A stretch of DNA of 64,000 nucleotides from positions 124,001-188,000 of the forward strand of contig CAKTYZ010000002.1 of the NCBI GenBank assembly GCA_934635225.1, written 5' to 3'. The notes under the pieces are model-generated. The model worked only from the letters and a program-made list of their open reading frames with translations. It searched no databases and was not told the origin of the DNA. The DNA comes from an uncultured Kiritimatiellota bacterium (lineage in GTDB: Bacteria; Verrucomicrobiota; Kiritimatiellia; RFP12; UBA1067). Positions 49,839-58,201 of the stretch are shown in pieces. Position 1 is the stretch's first letter, and the number at the start of each line of letters is the position of its first letter. The position numbers and the translations under genes are program-made.

Positions 49839-51001
49839 CGCTTGTTTATTGCACGAATATCTGGAATCACCATCAGGGGCCTGTTTGCCGTGAATTGGCA
49901 AGGCTGCTGGGGGATGACTTCAAGATGATCCTGCATCAGCCGCTCGACCACAGGTACAGCAGGGAACGGATGGCCTTGGGATGGAATCTAGTTCCGCCGG
50001 CAGAGCCATGGATCGTACGCGCCCCTGAGTCCTGCCGGAATCTGGATTATGCCAAGCACCGTCAGCTGTTTATGGCTGCGGATGTGGCCGTTTACGGCAG
50101 CGGCCTTCCGTATGTGACCCAGGAGATGCTGGTTGCTCGGGCAAAGGCCGGCAAGATCAACATGCGCATGGGAGAGCGACTCTTTCGGGCCAGACGCCCG
50201 TGGTATTATGCGTTCTGTCCGCAGAAGCAAGTCGGGCGTTGGCTGACGCATCATCGGTTTGAGGCCGCCGGCGTCCATTATCTCACCATGGGACATTGGT
50301 GCGTGAAGGATCTTGAATATCTGCACGCTTGCAAGAATCGAACCTGGCGTTGGGGGTATCTAACCTCGGTATCAGAGGCGATGCCGGCGAAACCTGCCCA
50401 TGAGAAGGTCGTCATCGGGTGGTGCGGGCGAATGCTTCACTTGAAGCAGGTCGACTTAATCTTGAAGGCGTTTGCTCGGTTGCCCGCTGAACAGAGAGCG
50501 CGATGCGAACTTCTGCTGGCGGGAGAAGGCGAAGACAGGGAATCGCTGGTCCGGCTGTCGAAAGACCTGGGGCTTGCCGCATCGGTGCAGTTCCGCCCGT
50601 TCATGCCGCAGGACGAGGCGATTCGATTTCTTCAGAGCTTGGATATTTTCGTCTTCCCCAGCAATCGTCTGGAAGGTTGGGGCGCGACGGTGCTGGAGGC
50701 CATGAACTGCGGATGCGCCGTGTTGTCGAACGAGGCCGCAGGGATTACGCTGGAGGTAATCAAGGACGGCGTGAACGGCTTTGTGTTCCGGGATGGCGAT
50801 GCGCAGCAGATCTCGTGCCAGTTGGAGATGCTGATTGTCTCGCCCGCGCGGCGATGCGCAATGGGGGAGGCCGCATGGAAGACGGCGCAGGGATGGTCGC
50901 CTTCCGCCGGGGCTTGTGCCTTGGCGGATTTGGCGCATAGACTTGTGAGCCAGGAGCCAAGCTCAGGTGCGGTCGATGGCATTTGTGCGAAAGTGAGGTG
51001 A
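49835..51001 (+). CDS. Glycosyltransferase family 4
   Basis: The 388-residue protein begins MTLVYCTNIWNHHQGPVCRE. The C-terminal donor domain has VVIGWCGRMLHLKQVDLILK, LLLAGEGEDRESLVRLSKDL and FVFPSNRLEGWGATVLEAMN, with the catalytic-site E-x7-E. The ATGA overlap with the preceding gene fixes the start and excludes an earlier in-frame ATG within that gene. Acceptor and donor unknown. Confidence 0.88.
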   Translation: MTLVYCTNIWNHHQGPVCRELARLLGDDFKMILHQPLDHRYSRERMALGWNLVPPAEPWIVRAPESCRNLDYAKHRQLFMAADVAVYGSGLPYVTQEMLVARAKAGKINMRMGERLFRARRPWYYAFCPQKQVGRWLTHHRFEAAGVHYLTMGHWCVKDLEYLHACKNRTWRWGYLTSVSEAMPAKPAHEKVVIGWCGRMLHLKQVDLILKAFARLPAEQRARCELLLAGEGEDRESLVRLSKDLGLAASVQFRPFMPQDEAIRFLQSLDIFVFPSNRLEGWGATVLEAMNCGCAVLSNEAAGITLEVIKDGVNGFVFRDGDAQQISCQLEMLIVSPARRCAMGEAAWKTAQGWSPSAGACALADLAHRLVSQEPSSGAVDGICAKVR

Positions 51002-51004
51002 GTC

Positions 51005-52354
51005 ATGTCAAGTATTCTCTCGTTCCCGATCATTCGTATTGTCGTCATTCTGGGTTTGAGCTTCTTTTTCAAGACCCTCATTCCCGCTCGGATTCGAGAT
51101 CGCATCATCCCGTGGAGTTTTGCGCTTATCATCATGCATTTCAACATCATGCCATTCATTGGCGGGGGTTTGCACTTTCTCCTGATGGTCATGTATTGGT
51201 TGAACATGGCCATCGTCCTCAATGGGTTTGACATCAATCAGATGACGCGGAATCGTGTTTTAGCCGCATTTCTCGTGTTTTGGGGGTATTATCTTCTTAC
51301 GTCGGTTCGGACGGACTTTCCGCTGTATGCGTTCCTGTATAATGTCAACGCTTTGCTGGAGCTGATCTTTGTCGGTTATTTTGCGGGGATATGGGCGATG
51401 TGCCGACCGGATGGCTTTCGTCGGCTGGTCAAGCCGCTTGTATTTGTGGCCGTCATTCCCATATTGATCTACCTGAAGAGCGGTTTCGGCGGAGAGATTG
51501 ACGACAATGGCCGGGCAATGCTGGACGAGGAGATTCTGGAGGCGGGTCTCGGCAATAATGTGAACGGCATCGCCTTGTCCTTAAGTCCGATTGTGACATT
51601 GCTTCTTGCCTATCTCCTTCATGACGACCGGGTAAAGATTTCTAAGGTCATGTACATCATTACGGGCGCAGTCCTGTTCATGTCCGTCTATCTGCTGTTG
51701 AGGACAGGCTCGCGCAATGGCGCACTCATTTTCCTGCCGTGTGGCTGGTATTTCTTTAAGCGAATGAAGAACGTTCGGCATAAATTCGTGAATATGGTCA
51801 TTATTGGGTTGGCTGTCTTGGGCGCGGCAGGCCTTATGTATCGCAAGGCGGGGGCTTTGCGCTCCTTTACGCTGTCGGCCAATTCCAATGTCATTGGCAA
51901 GCAGACGATTAACGACATCTCGTCGGGTCGCGTGCTGATTTTCCAGAATCTGATGGCGAAGTCGAAAGGGGTTGATTACGTCATTGGGCGTGGCATGAAC
52001 GTCGTATCGACTTTTGAGGGGAAGCGCATATTCGGAGCCTTGTCGGTATATGTGTCCTTGTTGAGCTATGTCGGCATCTTCGGTCTGTTGCTGTTGCTTG
52101 TGCTGTATATCCGATTCTTCTGGATTGCCGCCCATAAGGGGGCCATCGGACAGATAGCCGTCTTGCTTTTCGCTTCGTGGGCGTTGACGTGCGTGGCAGA
52201 AGACGCCGGCATCAACCGTGCGCAGTTGGTCGGTTTGCTGCTTGGGCTGTCGATGGCCTTCTGCACTGACAAGCGGTTCGGTTGGGAGCGCGTGCGAGTA
52301 CTGCCGTTGGGACGCCGTGAGGATGATTTTTCGATTGGGCGTTATGCGTATTGA
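51005..52354 (+). CDS. O-antigen polymerase/ligase-type membrane protein (Wzy/WaaL)
   Basis: The 449-residue protein has about 11 hydrophobic helices and a long periplasmic loop (about 290-350). LLLRTGSRNGALIFLPCGWY matches the Wzy_C/O-antigen ligase signature R-T-x-S-R-x-G. With the Wzx-type flippase upstream, a Wzy-dependent polymer is likely, but polymerase and ligase cannot be told apart by sequence alone. It starts 3 bases after the preceding gene and overlaps the next by 11. Confidence 0.82.
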   Translation: MSSILSFPIIRIVVILGLSFFFKTLIPARIRDRIIPWSFALIIMHFNIMPFIGGGLHFLLMVMYWLNMAIVLNGFDINQMTRNRVLAAFLVFWGYYLLTSVRTDFPLYAFLYNVNALLELIFVGYFAGIWAMCRPDGFRRLVKPLVFVAVIPILIYLKSGFGGEIDDNGRAMLDEEILEAGLGNNVNGIALSLSPIVTLLLAYLLHDDRVKISKVMYIITGAVLFMSVYLLLRTGSRNGALIFLPCGWYFFKRMKNVRHKFVNMVIIGLAVLGAAGLMYRKAGALRSFTLSANSNVIGKQTINDISSGRVLIFQNLMAKSKGVDYVIGRGMNVVSTFEGKRIFGALSVYVSLLSYVGIFGLLLLLVLYIRFFWIAAHKGAIGQIAVLLFASWALTCVAEDAGINRAQLVGLLLGLSMAFCTDKRFGWERVRVLPLGRREDDFSIGRYAY

Positions 52355-53393
52355 TTGGATAGATCGCTGGCGCGGCGCATTGATCGTCTGTATAGTCTTG
52401 TTCCATGTCATTGGCATGGTGCAAATCTATGCGGGCGATTCGTTTCCGATCTTGGGCATTGTCAAGCGGACGATCTCGACGTTTCATGTGGTGTCGTTCT
52501 TTGCCGTGTCGGCCGTTCTTTGGAAGTCGCGGGATGCCAATGCCATGTGGACGCGTTTCCTGGGGCAGAAGGCCTTTCGGCTTCTTGTCCCTTATGCCGC
52601 CTTTGGCAGTTTGATGTGTGGGGTGTTCTGGCTGGCGTCTTGGCTGGGTGCTGGAAGTGCCGCCGATTATGCCGAGGTGGCAGAGGCCAGCTGGTGGACG
52701 CCGCTTGTTTCGCTGGCCTTGGGCAAAGCCGATCGGGCCGTAGGCCCCCTTTGGTTTCTGCCGTGCCTCTTTGTCGTGACGGTGCTTTATCGTTCGATTT
52801 CGCCGTACATGACGAGTCGGCGTCGGCTTTGTCTGGCGGCATTGGCGTTTTTCTCATTGCGGTTTGCCGTTCAGTTGCTGCAGCCGCCTTACGTCATGTT
52901 CAACCTTTGGATGAGTTTTGACTATCTCGTGTATTTTTGTCTCGCGCGCGCCTTTATCCCAAGGGAGATTCCCGCATGGATAAGGCGGTGCCGAGTTGTC
53001 GGCCTGTTGGCCGGGGGGGTGTTCCTTGCGTTTGCCGGCGGCGAATGTCCGTGGTCGTTGATCAGTGGTGCAAGCCTGTGGATTTATCCGAGCAAGGTCG
53101 TGCGGGGGTGTTGCGGACTGTTCGGATTCCTCTGTCTGGTGCAGTCTGTTGACGGGAAGTGGCTCTCGCGTGTCGGACGAGATACGCTGGGGATTTTGGT
53201 GATGCACAAGTTTGTCATTGTTGCCGTTCAGTTTGCTTGTGCGCGGGCGGGCGTTTTCGCGGCGCTTTCAATGGGACAGGCGGTTGCGTTTGTCGTCGTC
53301 CTCTCGACCGTGACGATAACTCTCTCAATGGCGGGAACATCGGTTGTCCGCCGTGTTTGCCCCATGCTGTTAGGAGAGGAGGTGCACCGATGA
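52344..53393 (+). CDS. Acyltransferase family 3 membrane protein
   Basis: The 349-residue protein begins MRIDWIDRWRGALIVCIVLF, with the R-x10-H motif (WRGALIVCIVLFHVIG) of membrane O-acyltransferases such as fucose 4-O-acetylase, and about 10 helices. GPLWFLPCLFVVTVLY is another typical segment. It would O-acetylate a polysaccharide residue. The ATG at 52344 lies within the end of the polymerase gene; an upstream ATG at 52323 is possible. Confidence 0.84.
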   Translation: MRIDWIDRWRGALIVCIVLFHVIGMVQIYAGDSFPILGIVKRTISTFHVVSFFAVSAVLWKSRDANAMWTRFLGQKAFRLLVPYAAFGSLMCGVFWLASWLGAGSAADYAEVAEASWWTPLVSLALGKADRAVGPLWFLPCLFVVTVLYRSISPYMTSRRRLCLAALAFFSLRFAVQLLQPPYVMFNLWMSFDYLVYFCLARAFIPREIPAWIRRCRVVGLLAGGVFLAFAGGECPWSLISGASLWIYPSKVVRGCCGLFGFLCLVQSVDGKWLSRVGRDTLGILVMHKFVIVAVQFACARAGVFAALSMGQAVAFVVVLSTVTITLSMAGTSVVRRVCPMLLGEEVHR

Positions 53394-53977
53394 AGAAACT
53401 TTATTATGATGTCGTCAATCTCTTGTTTTTGCCTTTCCATTGGCTGATGCTGAAGGTACGTGGTGTGCGGTATGACGCGTCTTGGCGTTTCTACGGCGTG
53501 CCGGTCATTCGGGCTGGCGGGCGCGGCAGTTCGGTCGAGATAGGGCGTCGCTTTCGAGCGGTCAGCTCGATGCGCAATAATTCCTGGGGCATTGCGCATC
53601 GTGTGATGATTCAGACGGTTGCGCCCGGCGCACGGATTAAGATTGGAAATGACGTCGGCGTGAGCGGATGTGCGATCACGGCGAAGGAGTGTGTGGAGAT
53701 TGGTGATCGCGTGCTGCTGGGCGCGGGCGTGTTGATTGCCGATCACGATTCGCACCCCCTCGATTATCGGGATCGGGCAAACGGGCTTCCTTGCTCGTCG
53801 CGCCCCGTGAAGATAGAGGATGATGTTTTCGTCGGTACGCGCAGTATCATTCTCAAGGGCGTGACGATAGGGGCTGGCAGCGTGGTCGGCGCAGGGTCGG
53901 TTGTCGTCAAGGATGTTCCGGCGCATTCTGTTGTCGCTGGGAATCCGGCAAGAGTCGTAAAGGTATTGGAAACATGA
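53390..53977 (+). CDS. Hexapeptide-repeat (LbH) acetyltransferase, WbbJ-like
   Basis: The 195-residue protein has left-handed beta-helix hexapeptide turns (ARIKIGNDVGVSGCAITAKE, VEIGDRVLLGAGVLIADHDS, VFVGTRSIILKGVTIGAGSV) and the His of ADHDSHPLDY as catalytic base; it ends VAGNPARVVKV. It transfers acetyl from acetyl-CoA to a sugar. GGAGGTG precedes the ATG at 53390, which overlaps the previous stop. A longer frame starting at 53159 is rejected as it lies inside the acyltransferase gene. Confidence 0.92.
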   Translation: MKKLYYDVVNLLFLPFHWLMLKVRGVRYDASWRFYGVPVIRAGGRGSSVEIGRRFRAVSSMRNNSWGIAHRVMIQTVAPGARIKIGNDVGVSGCAITAKECVEIGDRVLLGAGVLIADHDSHPLDYRDRANGLPCSSRPVKIEDDVFVGTRSIILKGVTIGAGSVVGAGSVVVKDVPAHSVVAGNPARVVKVLET

Positions 53978-55248
53978 AAATCGCCTATACGGGACCACTT
54001 TCGCTGAACATTCTCAAGGCGCACTTGGGGGTGGACATGTCCGTCCCCGAATCACGGCTCAAATACGCGCATGGTGCGCGGCTCGTTGTCGGTCTGCTGT
54101 CGCGGGGGCATGGTGTTTGCGTCATCACGCCATGCGAATCTGTTAAGTCCGTGACGGTGATTGAGTCGGGACGCTGTCGGATCTGCCTCATTCCGCAGCG
54201 GCGTTCGCGCTATCAGCTCTTGACGTTTCATCGTCGGGAAGTGCAGCTGATGGTGAAGTGCCTGAAAGACTACAAGCCGGACGCGGTCTTTGCGCAATGG
54301 CCTTATATGTACAGTCGAGCCGCGCTCTTGAGCGGATTCCCGACGCTGGTGGTCGGGCGTGATTCTCCTTGGCGCGTGGCGCGGTTGATGCATACGTTCA
54401 GGATGTGGCATCGGGCCGTCTATTCAAAGCTGTTTGTTGCGCCACGCTTGCGGCATTTGACGACGATTTCTCCTCACATGGTTGGCGATCTTGAGAGATG
54501 GTGGGGCTGTAAAGGGAAAATTTCGGTTGTTCCCAATGCGCTTCCGGATGGATTGGCGACGAAGCAAGCCAAGGAGATTCGGAAGACGGCGCATACGATT
54601 GCGTGCGTGAGCGACTGGAATGAGCTTAAGAACATCAAGTCGCTCTTGAGGGCATTTGTATCGTTAAGGGCTCGGCATCCAGATTGGCATCTGGTGGTCT
54701 ATGGGTGTTCTATGCTTCCGGATGGCGCGTGCGGACAATGGCTACGGAAGAACGGCTATTCGCTTGACGGGATTGACTTGCGGGGCTATGGCAAACAGGA
54801 AGAGATTCGCGCGTTCCTTTTTAATGAAGCCGATGTCTTTTGCAGTCCGTCTTTAGAGGAGAGTTTCGGGATGGTTTTTCTGGAGGCGATGGCGCAGGGC
54901 GTGCCGTGCGTCGGCGGCGAGAAGAGCGGTGCCGTGCCGTGGGTGTTGGGAATCGATGGATTTAACCATGTAGAACATGTAGAGCGTGTAGAAAATCCTT
55001 CTTGTTCTCCCTGTTCTACACGGCTAAATGAAAAGGAAAGATCGGAATCATCCGTTGCGGGTGGTGTCGTCTGCGATGTCACAAAGCCGGAGAAGTTGGC
55101 GGAATGCTTGGAGAGCCTGATGCTTGATGGCGAGAAGCGCAAGCGTTTGTCGTTGGCTGGGGTGAAGCGTGTACATGAGGCGTTTGATATCACAAAAGTT
55201 GTCAAACAGTATGAGAAGTTGCTAAGGGGCGTGGCCTGTCTGAATTAG
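53974..55248 (+). CDS. Glycosyltransferase family 4 with in-frame palindromic insert
   Basis: The 424-residue GT-B protein has KISVVPNALPDGL, HTIACVSDWNELKNIKSLLR, HLVVYGCSMLPDGAC and DVFCSPSLEESFGMVFLEAM, the E-x7-E donor site. Between VPWVLGIDG (about 328) and GGVVCDVTKPEKLAE (about 365) the family normally continues directly; here a stretch NHVEHVERVENPSCSPCSTR is inserted, encoded by an inverted repeat (54961-55027). The insert lies in a surface loop position near the C-terminal domain, so activity may survive. Confidence 0.87.
   Translation: MKIAYTGPLSLNILKAHLGVDMSVPESRLKYAHGARLVVGLLSRGHGVCVITPCESVKSVTVIESGRCRICLIPQRRSRYQLLTFHRREVQLMVKCLKDYKPDAVFAQWPYMYSRAALLSGFPTLVVGRDSPWRVARLMHTFRMWHRAVYSKLFVAPRLRHLTTISPHMVGDLERWWGCKGKISVVPNALPDGLATKQAKEIRKTAHTIACVSDWNELKNIKSLLRAFVSLRARHPDWHLVVYGCSMLPDGACGQWLRKNGYSLDGIDLRGYGKQEEIRAFLFNEADVFCSPSLEESFGMVFLEAMAQGVPCVGGEKSGAVPWVLGIDGFNHVEHVERVENPSCSPCSTRLNEKERSESSVAGGVVCDVTKPEKLAECLESLMLDGEKRKRLSLAGVKRVHEAFDITKVVKQYEKLLRGVACLN
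54961..55027. repeat. In-frame palindromic element (HVEH...CSTR type) in a glycosyltransferase gene
   Basis: Arms TTTAACCATGTAGAACATG (from 54961) and GTTCTCCCTGTTCTACACGG (from 55003) pair imperfectly around a short loop, sharing the core TTTA-CC-TGTAGAACA/TGTTCTACA-GG-TAAA. The element is 67 bases with no stop in the reading frame. Its sequence and reading frame match the element at 63521-63595. Confidence 0.8.
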
Positions 55249-55260
55249 ATTCAGGCTGGG

Positions 55261-55293
55261 CAGAAAGCAAGTGTCTCATATCTTTCTGTTTTT
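55261..55293 (+). terminator. Possible intrinsic terminator
   Basis: CAGAAAG (55261-55267) and CTTTCTG (55282-55288) form a 7-bp stem with a 14-base loop, followed directly by TTTTT (55289-55293). The short AT-containing stem makes it weak. It lies just after the glycosyltransferase gene and before a new promoter. Confidence 0.4.
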
Positions 55294-55336
55294 CTCGATA
55301 AATCGCTATTTTCGTGATGGATTCTGGTTCGGCATC

Positions 55337-55365
55337 TTGCGGGGTGAACATAGAAATGTTATAAT
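55337..55365 (+). promoter_or_regulatory. Promoter of the 130-aa hypothetical gene
   Basis: TTGCGG (55337-55342) and a perfect TATAAT (55360-55365) are 17 bases apart. Transcription would begin near 55372, with about 40 bases of leader and GAAAGG before the start. Confidence 0.65.
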
Positions 55366-55413
55366 GCGGATGTTTTTTTAGCGGCAAAAGAATTCTCAAA
55401 TGAATGAAAGGTG

Positions 55414-55806
55414 ATGGCTATGTGCATGTGTATAGGCATTGAAGATCTTGCGGCCAATGCGCTGATTCGCATTCTTTCGCAGGGGCATAATAAGGCTTCT
55501 GAATCTCAAAAGTTCATTCGGTTTTCGGTTCTTTTGGATTATGGGATGGCCGTGGTGAAGAAGCTCACTTCCAAAGGTGAAGAGGCCACCCTGATCTATG
55601 ATCGTGAATCGAACAACATGCTGTTTCGAGATTATTCCGATTTCTTTGAACGCAGGATAGATGAACAAGGTTATGCCGGCATTCAGTTGAAAGGGGGTGT
55701 TCAGATTGATGATCTCATCAAGCGATTCATTGGTCAGATCCCTTCGTCTGTTCAGATCGTTTTGTCGGATAATACGATTCTGAGCAGATTTTTCGAGGCC
55801 GCATAA
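55414..55806 (+). CDS. Hypothetical protein, 130 aa, paired with an HD-domain remnant
   Basis: Not recognised. The protein (MAMCMCIGIEDLAANALIRI...) is soluble, mixed alpha/beta, with LLDYGMAVVKKLTSKGEEAT and GGVQIDDLIKRFIGQIPSSV. It has its own promoter and ribosome-binding site and is followed after 3 bases by an HD-domain gene fragment, so it was probably the first gene of a two-gene unit. GTG 55411 is an alternative start. Confidence 0.6.
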   Translation: MAMCMCIGIEDLAANALIRILSQGHNKASESQKFIRFSVLLDYGMAVVKKLTSKGEEATLIYDRESNNMLFRDYSDFFERRIDEQGYAGIQLKGGVQIDDLIKRFIGQIPSSVQIVLSDNTILSRFFEAA

Positions 55807-55809
55807 CGT

Positions 55810-55938
55810 ATGGCGGACAAATCGTTCAAAGATCCCGTCTACGGGTACATAAGTATCCCTTCCGATTGGGTTCATGCGGTGATTGATACGCAGGCGTTTC
55901 CTTGCCAAAGCCATTACGGGCTATCAATTTCCGAGTGA
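55810..55938 (+). pseudogene. Truncated HD-superfamily phosphohydrolase (5' fragment)
   Basis: The frame begins MADKSFKDPVYGYISIPSDW and reads VHAVIDTQAF, the N-terminus of HD-domain phosphohydrolases (compare DPVYGFI-IP and the following Q-R-L-R-R-I). After residue 30 the match stops abruptly and the frame ends 12 codons later. The catalytic HD residues are missing. The remaining bases to 56006 show no intact gene. A deletion during assembly of the glycosyltransferase cluster is likely. Confidence 0.65.
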
Positions 55939-56006
55939 CGGCAGAAACGACGATGGAATGGAATATGGTCGCCCAACAGGGGCATATTTTGCTTGGGGCA
56001 TAAACG

Positions 56007-56855
56007 ATGCGGATAGCCGTTTTGCTGACATGCCATAACCGCGTAGAGAAAACATTGGCTTTTCTGCGGTCGCTGATGCGATTGACGCGTCCAGCAGAGA
56101 GTCGGCTTGATGTGTTCCTCAATGACGATGGCTCGACTGACGGAACTGGCGATCAGGTCCGAGAGTTTGGCAAAAACAGCAATGATTTCACACTTGTTGT
56201 GATTAACGGATCAGGTAACGACTATTGGTGCGGGGGAATGCGTCGGGCGTGGGCGGCGGCATTGGAGAGCGGACGCAAATATGACTACTTCCTGTGGGCG
56301 AACGACGATGTGGTGTTGAGAGCCGATGCGCTCATGGAATTGCTGGATGTGGCGACGGATGCGGCAAACGCACCGATTGGTGTCGTATGCGGATGCTTCT
56401 GCGATTCTGACACGGGCGAGTTTACGTACGGCGGACGCGACGAGCGTCGATTGCTGTTGCCGAACGGCAAGGCGCAGAAGTGCCGATACATCCACGGCAA
56501 TGCGGTTCTGGTGCCTCATGAGACATACGAGAAGATTGGCATGTTCGACGGCCGTTGGACGCATGGCTTCGGCGATACGGACTACGGTCTGATGTGCATT
56601 GAGGCAGGTCTTAACTGCTTGACGACAGCCAAGTACATCGGCACTTGCAAGCAACACAAGATCAAAGGGCCGTGGTTTTCGAGTTCCGTGCCATTTCAAA
56701 AGCGTTGGGAACTGATGTGGAAGCCCGTCGGCGGCGCATATTCCGAATTCGTCGCATTCCGCCGCAAGCATTATCCGTTCCGCTGGCCGTTTGACGCAAT
56801 CAAGTTCTTTATCCAAGTCCTCTTCCCAAGACCGTTTGAAGTGTTGAGACGATGA
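56007..56855 (+). CDS. Glycosyltransferase family 2
   Basis: The 282-residue GT-A enzyme begins MRIAVLLTCHNRVEKTLAFL and has VFLNDDGSTDGT (nucleotide site), GSGNDYWCGGMRRAWAAALE and FLWANDDVVL, the DxD-like metal motif (NDD), then FGDTDYGLMCIEAG. It is of the rhamnosyltransferase-like GT2 type. It overlaps the next gene by four bases. Confidence 0.9.
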   Translation: MRIAVLLTCHNRVEKTLAFLRSLMRLTRPAESRLDVFLNDDGSTDGTGDQVREFGKNSNDFTLVVINGSGNDYWCGGMRRAWAAALESGRKYDYFLWANDDVVLRADALMELLDVATDAANAPIGVVCGCFCDSDTGEFTYGGRDERRLLLPNGKAQKCRYIHGNAVLVPHETYEKIGMFDGRWTHGFGDTDYGLMCIEAGLNCLTTAKYIGTCKQHKIKGPWFSSSVPFQKRWELMWKPVGGAYSEFVAFRRKHYPFRWPFDAIKFFIQVLFPRPFEVLRR

Positions 56856-58201
56856 AAACGCCCGAGACGCCATTTTTGCTTGATTTCTTTGCGGCGCTCA
56901 AGGAGCGCGGCGTTCGTTCTGCCGTCATGCGCAACAGCGAGACTTTGCCCGAATCGCTTGGCAGCAGCGACCTCGATCTCTTTGCAGACGGACAGGGCGA
57001 GGTGGATAAGATTCTTGCCGTTGCCGATGAGGTTGCCAAGAAATACAATGGGGGTTTTACCGTCAAGTACACGGTGGAAGCGACAATCACCTGTCTTGGC
57101 GGGCGGCATTCGGACGGCACATGGTGGGGCCTGCACATAGACCTGTTCCCCGGCTTCATGTATTTCGGCATCCCTTACATGGATTCCGCTGCCGCGTATG
57201 CAGAACGTGTCTTGGAGAAGGATTCGTTCTATCGACTTGGCGGACTTTCCGACGTGGCGAGTTTCATCAAGGAGATCATACCGAACCGTCGCACGAAGAA
57301 AGACTACTATCCTCGTGCGCGCATGGCATACGCGGCGAATCCAAATGGCGTGAAGGCGGCGATGGCTGGTTGCTATGGCGCAAAAGGTTGGGCGATTGTC
57401 GAGAAGCTGCTGTCGCGTGAATGTTCGGATGCCGAGATATTCCGCGATTCCAAACGCCTCGTCCGTGCGCTTTGGTGGCGGCAGATTGCGGGGTTCCATT
57501 GGCTGTCGCTTGCGAAAATCAAGTTCAACAACATCAGACAGCGCTATGGGCGGCTCTTCAAGTATCCCGGATATTGCGTGGCGTTTCTGGGAACGGATGG
57601 CAGCGGCAAATCGACGCTCATAGACAAGGTGAAGCCTACGCTGTATCAGATGATGCATCATCCTGTGGAATACCGTCATCTGCGTCCGGGGCTTCTGCCG
57701 AGTCTGGCGCGTCTTGCGGGCAAGCCTGCGATGGATGGCCCTGTCACGAATCCGCACGGAGGCAAGACGGCTGGCTGGATATCTTCGCTTATCCGATTCT
57801 CGTATTACTACATCGACTATACGCTTGGCTACTTCGTCAAGATATTCCCATGGCTCGTGAAGCGTCCGACGTTTGTCATCTGCGACCGCTATTATTACGA
57901 ATATATGATTGACCCCAAGCGGTGCGCGGTCAAGTTGCCGCCGGGTTGGGCGAGATTCTGGGGCTGGTTCATTCCGAAGCCGGATTTGATACTGTGTCTT
58001 GGCGGCGATCCTGAAAAGATTTACGCCCGCAAGCCGGAGACAAGTCTTGAGGAAGTCAAGCGGCAGGTCGCTGCGCTCAAGAAGTTCTGTGATGGCAATC
58101 GCCGTGCCGTCTGGATTGACACAACAACGAGCATAGAGGCGAGCTACGACGCGGCAATGTCGGCAATAGAGGGGAGAATGAGGAAGAGGTATAGTCGTTA
58201 G
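56852..58201 (+). CDS. Fusion of nucleotidyltransferase-like and thymidylate-kinase-like domains
   Basis: The 449-residue protein has an N-terminal part (about 1-200) with VRSAVMRNSETLPESLGSSD and DLDLF, an S-D-x-D metal-site pattern like nucleotidyltransferase or sugar-phosphotransferase domains. A C-terminal P-loop kinase of the thymidylate kinase class follows, with Walker A FLGTDGSGKSTLIDK near 245 and FVICDRYYYEYMIDPKR. Such fusions occur in polysaccharide loci; their reaction is not established. The last residues RYSR and the stop TAG come from the left heptamer repeat. Confidence 0.72.
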   Translation: MKTPETPFLLDFFAALKERGVRSAVMRNSETLPESLGSSDLDLFADGQGEVDKILAVADEVAKKYNGGFTVKYTVEATITCLGGRHSDGTWWGLHIDLFPGFMYFGIPYMDSAAAYAERVLEKDSFYRLGGLSDVASFIKEIIPNRRTKKDYYPRARMAYAANPNGVKAAMAGCYGAKGWAIVEKLLSRECSDAEIFRDSKRLVRALWWRQIAGFHWLSLAKIKFNNIRQRYGRLFKYPGYCVAFLGTDGSGKSTLIDKVKPTLYQMMHHPVEYRHLRPGLLPSLARLAGKPAMDGPVTNPHGGKTAGWISSLIRFSYYYIDYTLGYFVKIFPWLVKRPTFVICDRYYYEYMIDPKRCAVKLPPGWARFWGWFIPKPDLILCLGGDPEKIYARKPETSLEEVKRQVAALKKFCDGNRRAVWIDTTTSIEASYDAAMSAIEGRMRKRYSR

